Of a stretch of 64,000 nucleotides of DNA, positions 25,734 to 39,329 are shown piece after piece. Below the pieces are notes generated by a model, which searched no databases, was not told the DNA's origin, and worked only from the letters and a program-made list of their open reading frames with translations. The first letter of the stretch is position 1, and each line of letters begins with the position of its first letter. The position numbers and the translations under genes are program-made. Source of the DNA: Xylocopa sonorina (taxonomy: Eukaryota > Arthropoda > Insecta > Hymenoptera > Apidae); contig NC_135204.1 of assembly GCF_050948175.1 (NCBI RefSeq), positions 1,913,473 through 1,977,472 on the forward strand. Reading direction: 5' to 3'.

Positions 25734-25800
<67 letters not shown>
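25734..25800. repeat. (GA)n microsatellite, uninterrupted
   Basis: About 33 perfect GA units inside luna intron D. GAGA arrays can bind GAGA-factor-type proteins in insects; whether this one does is unknown. Confidence 0.95.
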
Positions 25801-25803
<3 letters not shown>

Positions 25804-27855
25804 AAACAATTGTAAAAGACCGTACCGACTACTCTCAATCATATTATTTCATTTCATATGTTTTGAATTCATACTTTTTTCTATCTAGATGCACACTGTG
25901 TTGTAAAATGTGCAAAATATTTCTCGTATCAGATCGATAGCTTCTCATCGGTTCCAAAGAAGCAATAACCAGCTCGATTGCCATGCTTTTACTCGCAAGT
26001 TCGAGGAACAGCTCAGCAATCGAGGACACGGTTCTCTCGATTACAGAGGGTCACCCAAAGGGACGTAACTGAGCGTTTGCAGAGGAGTGAGGACCGGAAG
26101 TAGGTCGGTTAAAGCGCGATAATTTAACCTCGAGACGCGAGCCTTAGAAATCGATTGGTGTTCGCCGCGAGTTTAAATCAAACGCGACGCGGACTGGAGA
26201 AATGAACGATAGAAAAGAGTGGGAGGCCGATTCGTACACGCGCATACGGACGGGCCGCGTGAAATTATTTATCGCAGCGCGGTTGCTAGCGACGCGTCCC
26301 TGCCGTTTCGAGGAGGCCGTTGCGCGCATCATCGGAGCATTTCCTCTTGGCATTCACCGCGGGGGTTGTATTGAAACCTTTCAAATATCGCGTCGAGCGC
26401 GGCCACCATTGTTCCCGGTTGAAAAATAAGACGAACACGCCGATAATTTATCGAGCTCCGCGGGGAGAACGCGTTTCACGATTCTCACCCCCCGCGGGAC
26501 CGAGAAACAAACAACGCGGCAGGAGTTATTGCGTTATCGAGCTGGGATTTGGAAATCAAGTTCTCCAGGCGTTTCCAGGCTGACTTTTGAACGCGCGCTC
26601 GTTTCGTTCTCTAGACTCGTTTCAAAGGATTCTCAGGGTGGAATTTAATCCGCGCGGACGCTAATTCGTATAAAAATGGCATTGACAGCCGAATCAGAAG
26701 ATGTTACCCTGGATTTTCTCTCCACGAATGTTCCTAATGCATTCTTACGTCATTCCAAACGCTGGAAAGTTTCCTTTCCGCGATATAAACGACCACTCGG
26801 GGAGACAGGGCATTCCACGTTCGACTTAAGAATAAATCTCTGTTTCTCGCCTTAGGGCGATCCAAAATTTCACCGCCCAGGATCGATCCAAATGATAGAC
26901 GAGGGAACTAAACTTAAACCAACTGCCTCCTTTTCCTTTGCTCCTCGTTTACCTCGGTACATGTTTGTGGCTTCGAAACGAGTGCATCTGCGCGATCGAG
27001 CGCGTTCGCTCTTACGTTTCGACGTCAGACTCGTATCCCGCCTCTCGTACGTTTTACTGGCTATACGCGAAGACTGATCTTGGCGAATCCATCGATCCTT
27101 GGTTTCTTTACTTTTCTCGTTTAACTCGTGCACCTATTCAGCGTGAAATTTCAAACGGTACGGAACGTTCTTGGTGTTCTTGGTAACCGATCTCCTGTAA
27201 AACGGATTTCCCATAGAAATAGTGTAACAGTTTGCACAAACTAGTTAGCAGCTGTCGAATCTCAAGTTTCGACTGAATATTGCATAAAGTGTGATTTAAC
27301 CTGAGTTAACCCGAAGCCTGTGTGTTTTAGCCGGGGGCGCCTCTGATCGGCTAAGACCGTAGACAACTCCGTAGCCACCTCAAAGTGTTTAGGCGCTAAG
27401 CTGTCTAACTTGAGCGCGACGACACCGAGCAAAGTGGCTCTGGAAACACTTAAACTCGGAGCTTTTGCCGCGCATCAATTCTTAACGGGGCGCGGCCTCA
27501 TTAATTCACCGTTCGATTATTCCTGTCCGCGTATCGACTCGCCGTTCCCATCGCGTAACCCGGCCCAGTCGATGAATATTTAAAATTCTTATCAACGGCT
27601 CGTGTATTATTCTCGAAATAATCTTGTTCTGCCCTGTATTATTTACACAGTTTGATCAGCAGGTTTGTCCGGCCACTGGTTATAGCTTATGTCGACGTCC
27701 TTGCGGGCAGTTCGAAACTCACCGAAATGAGAATCGCTAATCTTCGCAAATAGGACAATTTTGCTCTCCTCTTTTCTTTTCTCACGATTCTTAATACTAA
27801 AACAAAACAGTGGCGTTGCATCCCGCCGCGCGACAGGATTAATTATTACTTAGTC

Positions 27856-28062
27856 CAGTGTTTCCCAAACTGTGTTCCATGGAATACTGGTATTCCGAAA
27901 AAAATTATGTAATTCAGGTTAGAGTACAATGAAATATTGTCTGCTTTTACGTGTTTTATGCAATTTAAAACAACTCTTAACAAGAATTATAACTATAAAC
28001 CGAAATTGGCTCTAGTGTTCCTTAAAAAGTGTTCCGTGATAAAAGAAGTTTTGTAAACACTG
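27856..28062 (+). mobile_element. hAT-like MITE (207 bp)
   Basis: The left end CAGTGTTTCCCAAACT and the reverse complement of the right end, CAGTGTTTACAAAACT, match at 14 of 16 positions, and CAGTG with a following TTT is the usual hAT terminus. The 8 bp outside each end, ACTTAGTC (27848-27855) and ATTTAGAC (28063-28070), agree at 6 of 8, as expected for an old 8-bp hAT target duplication. GTTCC/GGAAC subterminal motifs are present. There is no transposase ORF, so it is non-autonomous. Confidence 0.8.
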
Positions 28063-28787
28063 ATTTAGACTAAATGCCGAAAGCAATTAATACTTTATAT
28101 AGCTGTGGCAATATTTATATTAGTAATGGAAGTTATATTCTTTCAATCGTTATTACATCTATTTGAAGTGCTATTCATAAATTTCAACAATTTTTATAAT
28201 TCTCAATTCCATTCTTTCTTTCTCTTTGAAGTAAATAATGATTACTATGGCATAAACTATGATACTAAAAAATAAAGTTGGAAAAAAGGTGAAGAAACTC
28301 TGACTCATAGGTTGGTCCCCAGCTCTAGGAACTCTTCTGTTCCATCCCTTCTACACACGTGCACACACGTGGTCCGTGTGGATTCCGTGTACCTACATAT
28401 TGATTCGCACCTCGGGCACTGTTCGGGACACGTTGAAAACACGCGGCGAAGTTAGGAGCCCGTTCCCCTCCGATCTCCGGGACCCCGGCACCGCAAACAA
28501 TTGGAAACGTCGTCAAAGTTCTCGTTACAGTTGACAGCGAAACCGCAGTTCACAACACGAGGAACGCGCTATCTCTAACCATAGTCGATACCGCCGGGAC
28601 GGAAACAAGCAGCCAAGAACCGAGCTGTAAGCGTGCACCCCGTCGCACCCTGGCGAGAAAATCGCGCGCTCTGTCATCGGTCTTCGACGATCGATCGCTT
28701 TGAGTTTCGCGTTACAATTTATGCCACGATTCGATTTACTTTTGTGCGACCTATTAAATGAGACATTTTTAAGTATTTTTACTGTTG

Positions 28788-29316
28788 TACAGGGTGACCA
28801 AAAAAGGGTTAACACTATGATTTGCGTATAAATAAAAAACCTAAAGTTGCTACGATCATTTATTTACGAAAAAGTAACGCACAGACAATGGAAATTTATA
28901 AGTCAAAAACAATATTGTCTAAATCATGTCCTATTGCATTGTACGCACTTTTCAACTTGGAAACGAAGATTACCGATAATGCAAGGTGAAAATCTTTGTT
29001 CAAAATGTTATGCAAAGATGATCTCTTAACATTTTCATAGAGACAATATTGGATTTTCAACGATTTCGGAATAAGCTAATGTCTCGTAACTGGTAATGCG
29101 CACGGTACTGACGACGTGATGTCACGATAGAATTATTGTTTTGATAAAATGCGAGTGCGCACAAATCGCGCGTTATCCTCCGGTTTACCGGGCTTCATTG
29201 TAACTGAAATTCCTTGTACTCTTTTATAATTCGACCCACGCCACGACTGCTGCTGTTGCCACATTTCGCAGTAAATAGTCCAACAAAGTGCCGATACCCT
29301 TTTCAGTCATCTTGTA
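28788..29316 (+). mobile_element. element of about 530 bp with imperfect terminal inverted repeats (TACAGGGTGAC ends)
   Basis: The left end TACAGGGTGACCAAAAAAGG and the reverse complement of the right end, TACAAGATGACTGAAAAGGG, line up over about 20 bp with a few substitutions. TACAGGGTG-type ends are common among insect DNA transposons. The interior has a 60-codon ORF at 28847-29029 that I do not recognise and that may be chance. It is best read as a non-autonomous or internally deleted element. Confidence 0.55.
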
Positions 29317-29487
29317 TAATTTAATCCAATTTGTTCTTCTACGTTATAGGGGATCGGGGTGTTCACTGTGTACAAAAATATTACAGAAGTGGTAGTCACA
29401 TGTGTGTGCATAAGTGCGTATAAAGTATACGTTTGTATAATTTTATTTTAATTATTCAAGTTCTTTATATGTATACAGAAATACTGG

Positions 29488-29866
29488 TCAGTAGAATAGT
29501 TCAGTTATAGTCAGACGAGCTACTCTACTGAAAGGTTGATAATGTGCTTTCCGTTAAGATGTATTATGGAATACTGCTATAGAAGAGAAAGAGTGGGTTT
29601 AATAAATTATTGGACTCGTTAATTTTTCTTGTTAAGCAAAGTGTTCACGAATTAGTAGTATAGCTCAACTATGATCAGACTCGTCTCGTTTGACGCTCAA
29701 GATTTCTTTGCGCTGGAAATCAAGTGTCATTTTTATATTGTGGTGCGATTATAAGTAGTTTTAGTTTCTGTCTGCACAAAGTTAGTTTCTCACTGCAATG
29801 GACATTTACGAGTTGTAGTCAGTAGAATAGGTCGTTTATAGCCAAGCTACTTGTTCTACTGGAAAG
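29488..29866 (+). repeat. decayed tandem repeat, about 165-bp period, three copies of a hairpin-like motif
   Basis: GTAGAATAGTTCAGTTATAG (29491), GTAGTATAGCTCAACTATGA (29655) and GTAGAATAGGTCGTTTATAG (29822) are related and lie 164 and 167 nt apart. In the outer two, CAGTAGA is matched by a downstream TCTACTG, giving a short stem of 7 to 11 bp. The sequence between motifs is much less conserved. Confidence 0.5.
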
Positions 29867-32721
29867 TTCCATACGATTGGAGCATAGAAGAACATTCTCG
29901 CCTATTAAAACTTGCGATCGCATCTAGAAACTAACGCGTTCCTTGCTAAATTGTAAAATTAAAAACATTCATGTCGACCGCCCGAGCTAAAGCGACTCGC
30001 GAAGATTAATTCTCAAGGGAAGTAATTCTTCCGGTACGCCCACCAAGAGGCGAAACACCTTGTTCCACTGAAAATATTTCCCTTTTTAAAATAAACGCCG
30101 CGACCTTCCTCGAGTCGAAGCGCACACCTCCTTCTTCTTGCACGCTCCTCCTTCGGCTGCACGATATTTCTTTACGCGAAATCCTGTTTCATTTTTCATT
30201 TCTACCGCGCCCCGTTCTATTTTAGCACGCGTCGTTCCAACGCAAAATTTGTCCCTCGGAAAACAGACGTCTAGGCAGCATGATTCTCGCTAAAATTTGT
30301 CCCGATCCGCCTCTAATAGAGGTGGGGTTTGACAGCCTCGTTTCTCAAGCGGAACAGCGAGAAAAAATGTGATCCGCCGTCTCAGGGAACTGTTTCGTTT
30401 CATGGGGAACGTAAATTCGGTAACGCTGCGTGTGATGTATGACGTACACTTGTAAAATACTCTTTCGTAGTTTAACACTTAACGGACGGGTTGTTTTTTC
30501 TCCGTCTTTCTCGGTTTCCAGGCATTTTTTAAGAGAATTATATAAATATGTATAGTTTTAAAGCGTTGCAGTTTTATTAAATCAACTCTATTTTTCGAGT
30601 GTGACGTTTTGTAAAACATTCACCTTTGTGAAGCGAAACCTGATAGAATTCTTTTTTCCATTGAGCTGCAGACTTTGCAAGGCTTTTAAGCATAAAATAT
30701 GAAAGAGTTATAAAATTGCTAAAACATATTATCTAAAAACTAACGCAGCATAGTAAAGATTCAAGCACAAACGTAATTCTACGTGGTTATCGATTCTTTG
30801 ACGAAAATTTGAAAGTCGTTGCACTATTAAATTTATGAATGGAAGGACTGATTGTGCTCAGCTAGTGAGGGTTTTGACTGTTACGGAAAATGAGAATGAG
30901 AGCGATTGTAAAATTGTTGCACGGTCCTAACAGAGGTTGGTGTCCTTTAAAAAGAGCAAAACGCCTGGAAATAAAAGGATTGTTCTCTGGTCGACAGAAT
31001 GGACATTGTGGAACAATGTGGAATCTGCTTTTGTGATTTCTGAAGTTTTTCTCTTTGTCAAGAGCGCTGAATTTTTTCGCCCGTTACACAGTGGTTTGGT
31101 TGAATATTTCGTTTTTTTCCCTTCGCGATTGTTCCCCTTTCTCTCCTTAAACCGAGAACACACAAAAGTTCTCCAATTTTACGGCGAATCTTACGGCACG
31201 CGTTGTAACGTAGCGCGTACTAACTATATTTTGTTAGTGAAGTTTCAGCGATAAAAAATAAAAAATAAAAGTTGAAATATCTTCCCATAAAAGAAATGAT
31301 CTGGCGAAAGCTATCAATTTTACAAACTTTTATGTTAAAAGAATATTGAAAGCATTTATGTTCAAGGAGTAAATACGTTAACGAATTCGTAGTTTTCCGA
31401 TTGTTGTCGCAAGCTATTTTGAGCAACATAAAATTTAACAAGATTCTTGCCATTCTTTCTTTGCAGTGGTACGAAGATAGGGTTAAACGCTTCCGTTGTC
31501 TGTCCGTTTTGTGTTAACGCAAGTAGAACGAATCAAGATTTATTCGAACATTAGTTCCCGATTTATCTTCGTTACAAATTGAAATGCTTGGCAAAGTAAA
31601 TAAGAATTTCTCTAAATTTTCTATTGTACACTTTGCACAAGTTTTTACACTCTTAATTACTTAAATACGCGATAAAGATTGGTCAAATTTATGTGGAACA
31701 CAGGAGCTGAAATTGTTTTTATTTGATCCACATTTTTTAATTCTGATAAAAATTTGCACGAATGAAACTTCGCAACGAGTGTGTATCGACTTCAGTTGAT
31801 TCCACGCGGCGCTGTTTGACATTTTTCGTCGACGTGGCAATCGAGGAAATGCCGCCTATCCCCCTGCGAAGTGTGACGTAAACCGTTTCATTTGACGAGC
31901 CGCGCTCGCTGTCATATGCGTCGGCCATCGCATCTCGAGGGAAAATTTCACGGAAATTTCGGCGTTACGCGTTTCTTGCATCTTTGAGAGCCATTCGGAA
32001 TTTCGCGATCGAAACATTCGCATCTGGGAGGAAAAATCGGGAAGAGACTGAAAGAAAATCCAAAATCCAGGAACTTGTCGCCAGTTTGGGAGCTTGAACG
32101 AGGAAAAATTCCTTGCGCGAGAAAGTCATTCCCAGATTTTCAATCAATCTCCTTCGCTGGGATATCACTGGTCCGATGGAATATCCGTCGTTGGCCAGTC
32201 AGAGCGTGTAAAAAATTTTACTTCCTTCGATCCGGTGGATTCTCGTTCCTGGGGATCGTCCGTGACGCGCACGAACGAAAAAGAACGAGATGGAGGGAAG
32301 TTTCGACGTCTTCGAATCCGTCAGATGCGGATCCACGGTACATCGTACGGTATTAGACGCGTTACCTCTCGTCGAAACGTTCCTCGCGCGGAACGGCGTT
32401 CGGATGTAAAGTGTTCGAGGACGGGCGTCGAGGAATAGAAAGAGAGTCGAGGGGGCGAGGTGGATGGAATCCACCGCCATAAATTCCCGGTTGTCCTATC
32501 CCTGGCCGACATGACGGAAGGCATCCTATACATCGTGGCCGACGACGGACTTAATAAAATGCAAAGACGGCGAGCACACATTGCCAGGGACAGACTGACA
32601 TATCGACGCAATACCGACCCACTCAGACCTCTCGAGGAACGTCAGATGGAGGGAAGGACGTAGAAAAATCGTTCCTACGCCGAACGGCACGAACGTCCTC
32701 GAGGACTACGTGGAGCCAGCC

Positions 32722-32751
32722 GCTTCTGCTTCTGCTTCTGCTTCTGCTTCT
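32722..32751. repeat. (GCTTCT)5 hexamer repeat
   Basis: Five head-to-tail GCTTCT units inside a CpG-rich patch of intron D. Confidence 0.9.
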
Positions 32752-33205
32752 GGCGTCCGCGTCCCACGCCGCTCCGTGCGCTCCCGTTCCGGTTCCCATA
32801 TACCCGGCTCGGACTGCGCGGAATCTGCGCGGAATTTATGGAGAATGTGTATAAAACGCAGCGAGGGCGGCGAACGGGAATTCGTTACAGTGGCAGGTAC
32901 GCTGGCGGTTTCGCTCCGCGATGGTATAGGTCACGGTTCGATAAAATGCGAGGAGGAATATTGAGCTCCCGTCGAGCGCGGTCCGTCGATTTTCCGAAGC
33001 GTTTCGAACTTCGCGAATATAACGAAATTTACTGATTACTAGCAACCAATTATTCTGTCTGAAATATAACAAAACCACCAAAGGTAAAGTCTACCACCAT
33101 AGAAAGAAATTACCCGATCTCTCAGTGGGAACGCATTGACGAGGGAGACAAACAGACGGGGGATACTCGAAACAAAGGCGGTGGTTCACGGAGTGGAGGG
33201 TAGCG

Positions 33206-33235
33206 TATAGCAACGTTCGTTTAGCAACGTTCGTT
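33206..33235. repeat. 14-bp tandem duplication
   Basis: TAGCAACGTTCGTT occurs twice in direct succession. Confidence 0.85.
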
Positions 33236-33435
33236 ACAAACTCGAAACAGGGTTGGGGCAGAGCAGGTTAACACTTTAAGCCGTTCTGTTTAATATGGCT
33301 TTATTACGTAGGTGGTAACGAACCACCGGGAGGCCATTATGCGGCCATAAAACGCGCAATGCACGACGCACCTACACCTCGTTCCGTCCCGTCCACCTGG
33401 CGTGTTTCCGCCGTGACACGCACAAGCGTGGATAT

Positions 33436-33464
33436 TCTCTCTCCCTCTCTCTCTCTCTCTCTCT
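33436..33464. repeat. (CT)n microsatellite
   Basis: CT run with one CCC interruption. Confidence 0.9.
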
Positions 33465-36400
33465 GGTGGGCGACGCACAGGCTGCGGTTGTTCATGGGGT
33501 TACGCAGTCGCCATGGTTACTGGAAATACAATTCTCCTTTTCGATGAGGCCTACGCACGCGACGCGTCAACCAGTGATTTTTTTCTATGTTTTCTTTTTG
33601 TTCACCTTTCACTTCTCCATTTGTTTGGCTCGTTTAATTACGGACGTTATTGTTCCGTTAATTTTTCCCGTTGCATAGCTCGCAACTGGGGCTTTAGATT
33701 CGGGGTGGATAGGGGTAGCTATTTCCACGGTGGTCGAGGGAAAAGTGGATGGAATGGCAGGTACATTATTGATCGAGAGGGACTAATGTCCTAATAATGA
33801 GAGTGCATAGGCAGGGATAGGAGGTTTCTGCGCGGAGATAAAGTTGGTGCACGTAGATACGCTCTGAGGATCATAACGGTGGAAGGGTAATGGCATTGTG
33901 ATTATGACATTTCGTTGCTTTGCTGAAGACCAGCGACGAAAATTGCCAGCTCGATAATTACGATCGTCCGAATTGCTAAATTATGAAGGCGGGTCTAAAA
34001 TTTATGCTCGAACGTTCAAAAAATTGTTTGTTTTCCTAATCAAACATTCAACAGAAACAGAATATTACCATTTTTTTAATTGATTATTACGATTATTTAA
34101 AAAGTTTTTCCAAAAATAGAGACCTTGCCAGATTACAATGGTATAAAGTAGTCAGAATAGCCTGAAAATACACAAATGTAAAAATTGAACGTACGTTTAT
34201 GATTCTATAATATTATTAGATAGATTATGGTTTTGACATCTGTGAATATTTATTGACATTATTTATTGATATACTTGTTGGCCAATCACTTTAATTAAGG
34301 AGAACCATATTAAAATGAGTTTTCGACAGATCGATTTCATAGCATAAACCCCCCCTAACACGTAAATTTAAAAAGATTTGTTATTCCGCTTACAAGCTCA
34401 AAAAACATACAAACATATATGTACACACTGACACACCTGACAATTTTTGCGGGAATAATAAGGGAACGCCAGAGTTAATCATTCGCAGCAAGTGTTACGT
34501 ACGCGTTATTTCGAAAGCGTTATCGCGAGGCGACACAGTATCGAGGAAGCAACTCGAATTTAATCCGCGAATGTCATTTTCATCAGCGCTCGACGCGCCA
34601 AGAGCGAGCCCAACCCGAGTCACGTCACCGAACGACAGAGCGGAACTCGAGTTCCACCGTTCTCCATGCAAACACGCCCTACCCCATCGCAGTCGCCAAT
34701 TTTTCCGTCCGCCACGCAAGCCCTGGTAATGTATTCGCAGCAGCCTCGCGAATATATTCCCCGCGCCACTCCCGAAGACAGTTTATCCCTATCGTTCACG
34801 GAATTCCCCTCTTCGGCACGAGCGATGGCAATTTTTAGCCGGGCACACGGCCGGCTTGGTGACGCTGATCCGTGCCGCCATTTCTCTGATGTCCGCGCGA
34901 GAGTAGTCGAAGGCGCGCGCGCGCTGCAGGATACACGAGGACGTGAGGGCCGTATTTCCTGGGAAAAGTCGTGGCTATCTCCGTCGAAGCAGCCGACAGC
35001 GTGACATCTACCCCTTCCGAGGGGTACGGGGGCGGATCGGATTTGGTTATGCGTCGCCACGTTTCGGCTGGATTTGTCGTCGTCGCGAGCCACGGCGAAG
35101 AAACTCATGGAAAAAGAGCAAACCTCCTACCGGAACAACTTCAGGATATGGATCCAGAGCGGAGTATAAATTTCTCCAGCCCCTCGTTCTTTCTCGCCTA
35201 CCGTCGAGCAAACGTCACTCGTAACCCAGGTCGTGTCGGATGGAAGTTTCTCCCCGCGTATTCGTTAGCAGGAATTGATCCCTGCGATGGGGTGGAATAT
35301 TAAGGAAGTAGTAACGAATGGCTTCACGGACGTCGTCGTTGTGCGCGAGAGGTAGTTACGCGCGACAGGGGCTCGCGTGTATTTGAAGTTCGACCGAAAC
35401 GTGTTCGTAAAATTGAATGAAGCAGAGTGCCAGAGCTTTATAGGGCAGGTCTGGAAGTGGTTGCAAGGTTCGCGCATAACGTTATATATTTTCCCCTTTT
35501 TTCGAGGGGGTGGAAGATGGAAGATTTGTGTAGTATTAGTGAAACGTGAAGCTTTTATATTTCATAAATCGGATAAACGAACTAGAAACTAAACTGTCTA
35601 CTCCCTTTTCTTTTCTGATTCAAACCGACGTTTTAAATACACGTAACGACAATTGCTATTGCTAATAGAATTATTTTTTTGCAAAATGATTTTTACAGAA
35701 CTCTTGTACCCGTAATTTACTCGGCAAAATATACTTTTTTGTTGGTATTGAAAAATTACAAACAGAGAAAATAGAAATCCTTTGTTTCCTGCTAAATGAC
35801 TACGCGAAATAACGCCATTATAAATGATACCTTTTTTTTCTAAGATCGCAGCACACGAGCGAGGCATTACCGCGTCTAAATTACACGCGGAGCATCCCCG
35901 TGCAAATACCCACGCGACAATAAAAACGTCACATCGCGCGAATGTTGCGCTCTCGTTTTCGCCGCCGCGCTTCGTCCTCTCTCCTTTTTTTAATTCATTA
36001 AGTTTAGGGTCGAGCGATGTAGATGTCAAACGTTTTACACCGCGGTTTTATACGCGCATTTATATCGCCTCATCCCCGCGCGCGCTGTCGCCATCACGCT
36101 CCCCTTTATTTCCGTTTTTATGAAGGAACAGTGTACACTCCGTTCTGATTAGAGGCGCGAGCACGCGTCCAACGGGAAGCAGCTTGTCTCCTTTAAAAGA
36201 ACAAAAAGTTCCTTCCGATTGTACCGCTTCTCTGTAAACCCGCGATCAACCGTTCCTGAAGCTTTAAACAACTATCATCGAAGTCGCCGAGCAACTTCAA
36301 TCTTCAAAGCTGCCTTCCAAAGTGCTGGCGCCTCGGTAAATCCGCCAAGACAAAGTCTCCAAGTTTTTCATGCCTTAATAGCAAGCTCTAAGGTCTTTCA

Positions 36401-38064
36401 GATATTTCCAAGTCCTTTCCACTCTACTTCTTCCATTTTAGGTGATACTTTATTTACCGAAAGTCGCCTCAGGAAACCTCGCAAACATTCACGGGTATAT
36501 CTCAACGTTCTCATTTAACAAATTTTATGTTATATAAAAAATAAAGAGACAGTTAATATCGCTTCTTCTTTCAACGATGAAGTATTCGCGTATCGATCGT
36601 TCCCCTTGCTTTTTTAGCCATGCGTTCCTTTCTCTTTTTTCATATTGCAAACCCCTCTCAGTTTAGTAAACGCGACGACAAAGCGCCACAGGTGGCGTGG
36701 TCACGTTTCCTGTCCCGTAACGCGGTCTCATCAACGTCAGCCTCTTTCCATATTACCGAATAGATTATTTACGGGTTAATAATGCGCCAGCCGTTCCACG
36801 ATCATCCCTTGTCGCGGCACACGTGCCACCTTCGCCGTCCAATGTTTTATCGTCGATCCGCCAGTCGGGTGAATTTTATATACGTGAAGTTTTATATACC
36901 TCCGTCGGTATTAGTAATTTTAAGGTCGAGACGGCTCTTGCGTATAGAATAATCAAATTTATCCGCGCGCAGCCCCCCCATTTTGTGCATTGTGCCGTTG
37001 GATATTGGCAATTTACGAACGTTGGCGTACGTGTCGAGTTTATTAGAATGTCGACGATGATAAGGATAAATAGTGTTTTACTGTTCTGCTTTGTATATTC
37101 TTTATCATCCGCCTTTAGTTAATTCGTTGCGTGACTAATGAAATATAAGAAATCATTCAAGAACTGTTTTTCTCTTTTAGTATACCATAGTTGGATGGTT
37201 ATATTAAAATAAAAGATAGGATAATCTTTTATCAGAACAAATAATAAATTAAGCTCAAGTGGTGCACGTACACTAAATACACACGCCGGACCAATTTAGT
37301 GTGTGAAATGAAAATAAACGTGGACTAGAATAGGATATAACTTCCACGTTTGATAAGTGTCGATAGAAATTTTCGCAATTCGGTGGAAATTGTTCTACCC
37401 GAAATATGATAATGTTCTTAATGATAAAGTTGCTCTTTGAAAAAAATGCTCCTGATAAAAAGTTGCTTTATGAAATATAAAAATGCTCTATCTCTATCAA
37501 TTTCTGCAGAAGATTGAACAGAAGTGAAGTGTAGCTTCTCACGAATAAGTTTTAATTCGTTCTTTAAAACGGTGGAAATGGAAAACTAGGGACTAAAAAT
37601 TAAAAATTCGATTAATGATGTTATTAACTATTGTTACGAAAAAAAGGGAAATTCTGACCCAAGTAAGGACTCCTTCGCCATTATTATTGCTACAATTGAA
37701 TGCTATTTTCAAAATGCATATCAAGATTATTCAAATAACATTCCTCGATATGCGTGAGTCACTTCAGCTGTGATAGTATCCGGTTACATAAAGGATTAAA
37801 AGTATCAGTATGTATATCATATCTTAACGAGGCTTTCAAAGCATATTAGTGGAATAAAATTAATAAATACGTTTGTAAGATATTTAAGGTTTTGAAAAAA
37901 TTTGACCAAGGTATTCAACTCGTAAGAACTCATCTGCCATGTAATATATATGTAATAACAGATATTGAATATAGGTCATAAATTGCTCATACTCCTGAAG
38001 CGGCATGCTTCGTGTAGCTATAGAATAAAGGAGGAAGAAAGAAAGGAAGGAAAAGAGAGGGGAA

Positions 38065-38205
38065 GAACGTTTCGTCCTGGGCCTGCTAGTGGACTCATCA
38101 GTAAGGCTTCCTAGCAGACCCTGCCTTAGACGCTGGGATATTAGGGACAGTTCAGAACTTCTATATATTAGAAAGGAGAGGCTAGCGAGTACTTTCAGGA
38201 AATTG
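38065..38205 (+). repeat. dispersed repeat family, copy 3
   Basis: Starts GAACGTTTCGTCCTGGGCCT, the same wording as 12541 with one early difference, and continues with the TTAGACGCTGGGATATTAGG and ACAGTTCAGAACTTCTAT blocks seen in copies 1 and 2. It lies on the same strand as the others and inside luna intron D. Confidence 0.7.
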
Positions 38206-39329
38206 TAGGCTGTGCTGTCCCTCTAGTGGCGATAGTCGAAAGGCCGCCACACTCCATATATTTTTCTTAACCCATTCGAGACGAGCAGCACACGTTGTGT
38301 ACTGTGATTTTCCGAAGTAAAATGAGACACAACACACCGTATGTTTTTTGAAACTAAATTTAAATTAATAGTCATTAATAAAAGAGTAGTCGTGGGAATA
38401 AAATCATACACAGTGTGTTAGAACAGTATTAGTATTAAAAATAATAATAGAGGGTGAGAAATTGTTATCGCAAACAGTTTTTCTACTAAAAATAATTAAT
38501 ATGAACGAAAAGAAATTTTCGCTCCTGAAGATGGATTCCATAAAATATCTCGTCTTGAATAAGTTAAGTAACAATTAAGTTGTTACGATCAAGTTGCAAT
38601 CAATCGACGAGAACTTTGGATGGTACTAACTTACAACTTGTGATATTTTTTGATTGTGCTGTTTCGCATGTGTTTTTATTCCGAGTTCTTATTTTTAATA
38701 TCTCTCGAGGCTAATATATTCGCTCTTTATACATATACTAGCTGCTAATCTAGGGAGTCTGTATTAGTCAGTGGCATATGTTAAATGAAAAATGAATTCG
38801 TCCAATCGTAACAGTGTTAAAATGTCGGGTGCATGTCGTACGTTGAACGTCTTTGGGCTACCTGGTCGGGGTGCGTACATACGAAGCTACGGTCCTATGA
38901 TCCAGTGTCGAGTTTTGCAATCTTTGTCAATAAGCGGTCCCGTCTAACACTCAAAATGTTAATTAACCCTATAACATACGTTTAAAAGAAAAGAAATTTT
39001 CCATATCAATATCATTTAATTTCATTCGATTCTTGATATATATATAGTGATTAGAAATAAGACATTTTATATAAACTTAAAACTAAAATATTTGCACAAA
39101 GTGAATATATTTTTAACGTACATAATTCTAGATATTTTTAAAGGTATTAGATTGCAATAAAGAAAAGCAGAAAATTACAAAGATGAATTATAATAAAAAT
39201 GAATAGTATATTAGTAGTATACCAGTCACATACCTTACCGCTATAAACAAACGAATTGGCTCGAGTTCAAACTTGGTACCCCTTAGCTTACAATGTCTTG
39301 TTAGAACTTATGCCCCGCGTGTTAAAAAG

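Noticed and set aside
34620..35108. 162-codon minus-strand ORF in intron D
   Set aside because: It ends in a CpG-rich patch with overlapping frames and has no recognisable motif.
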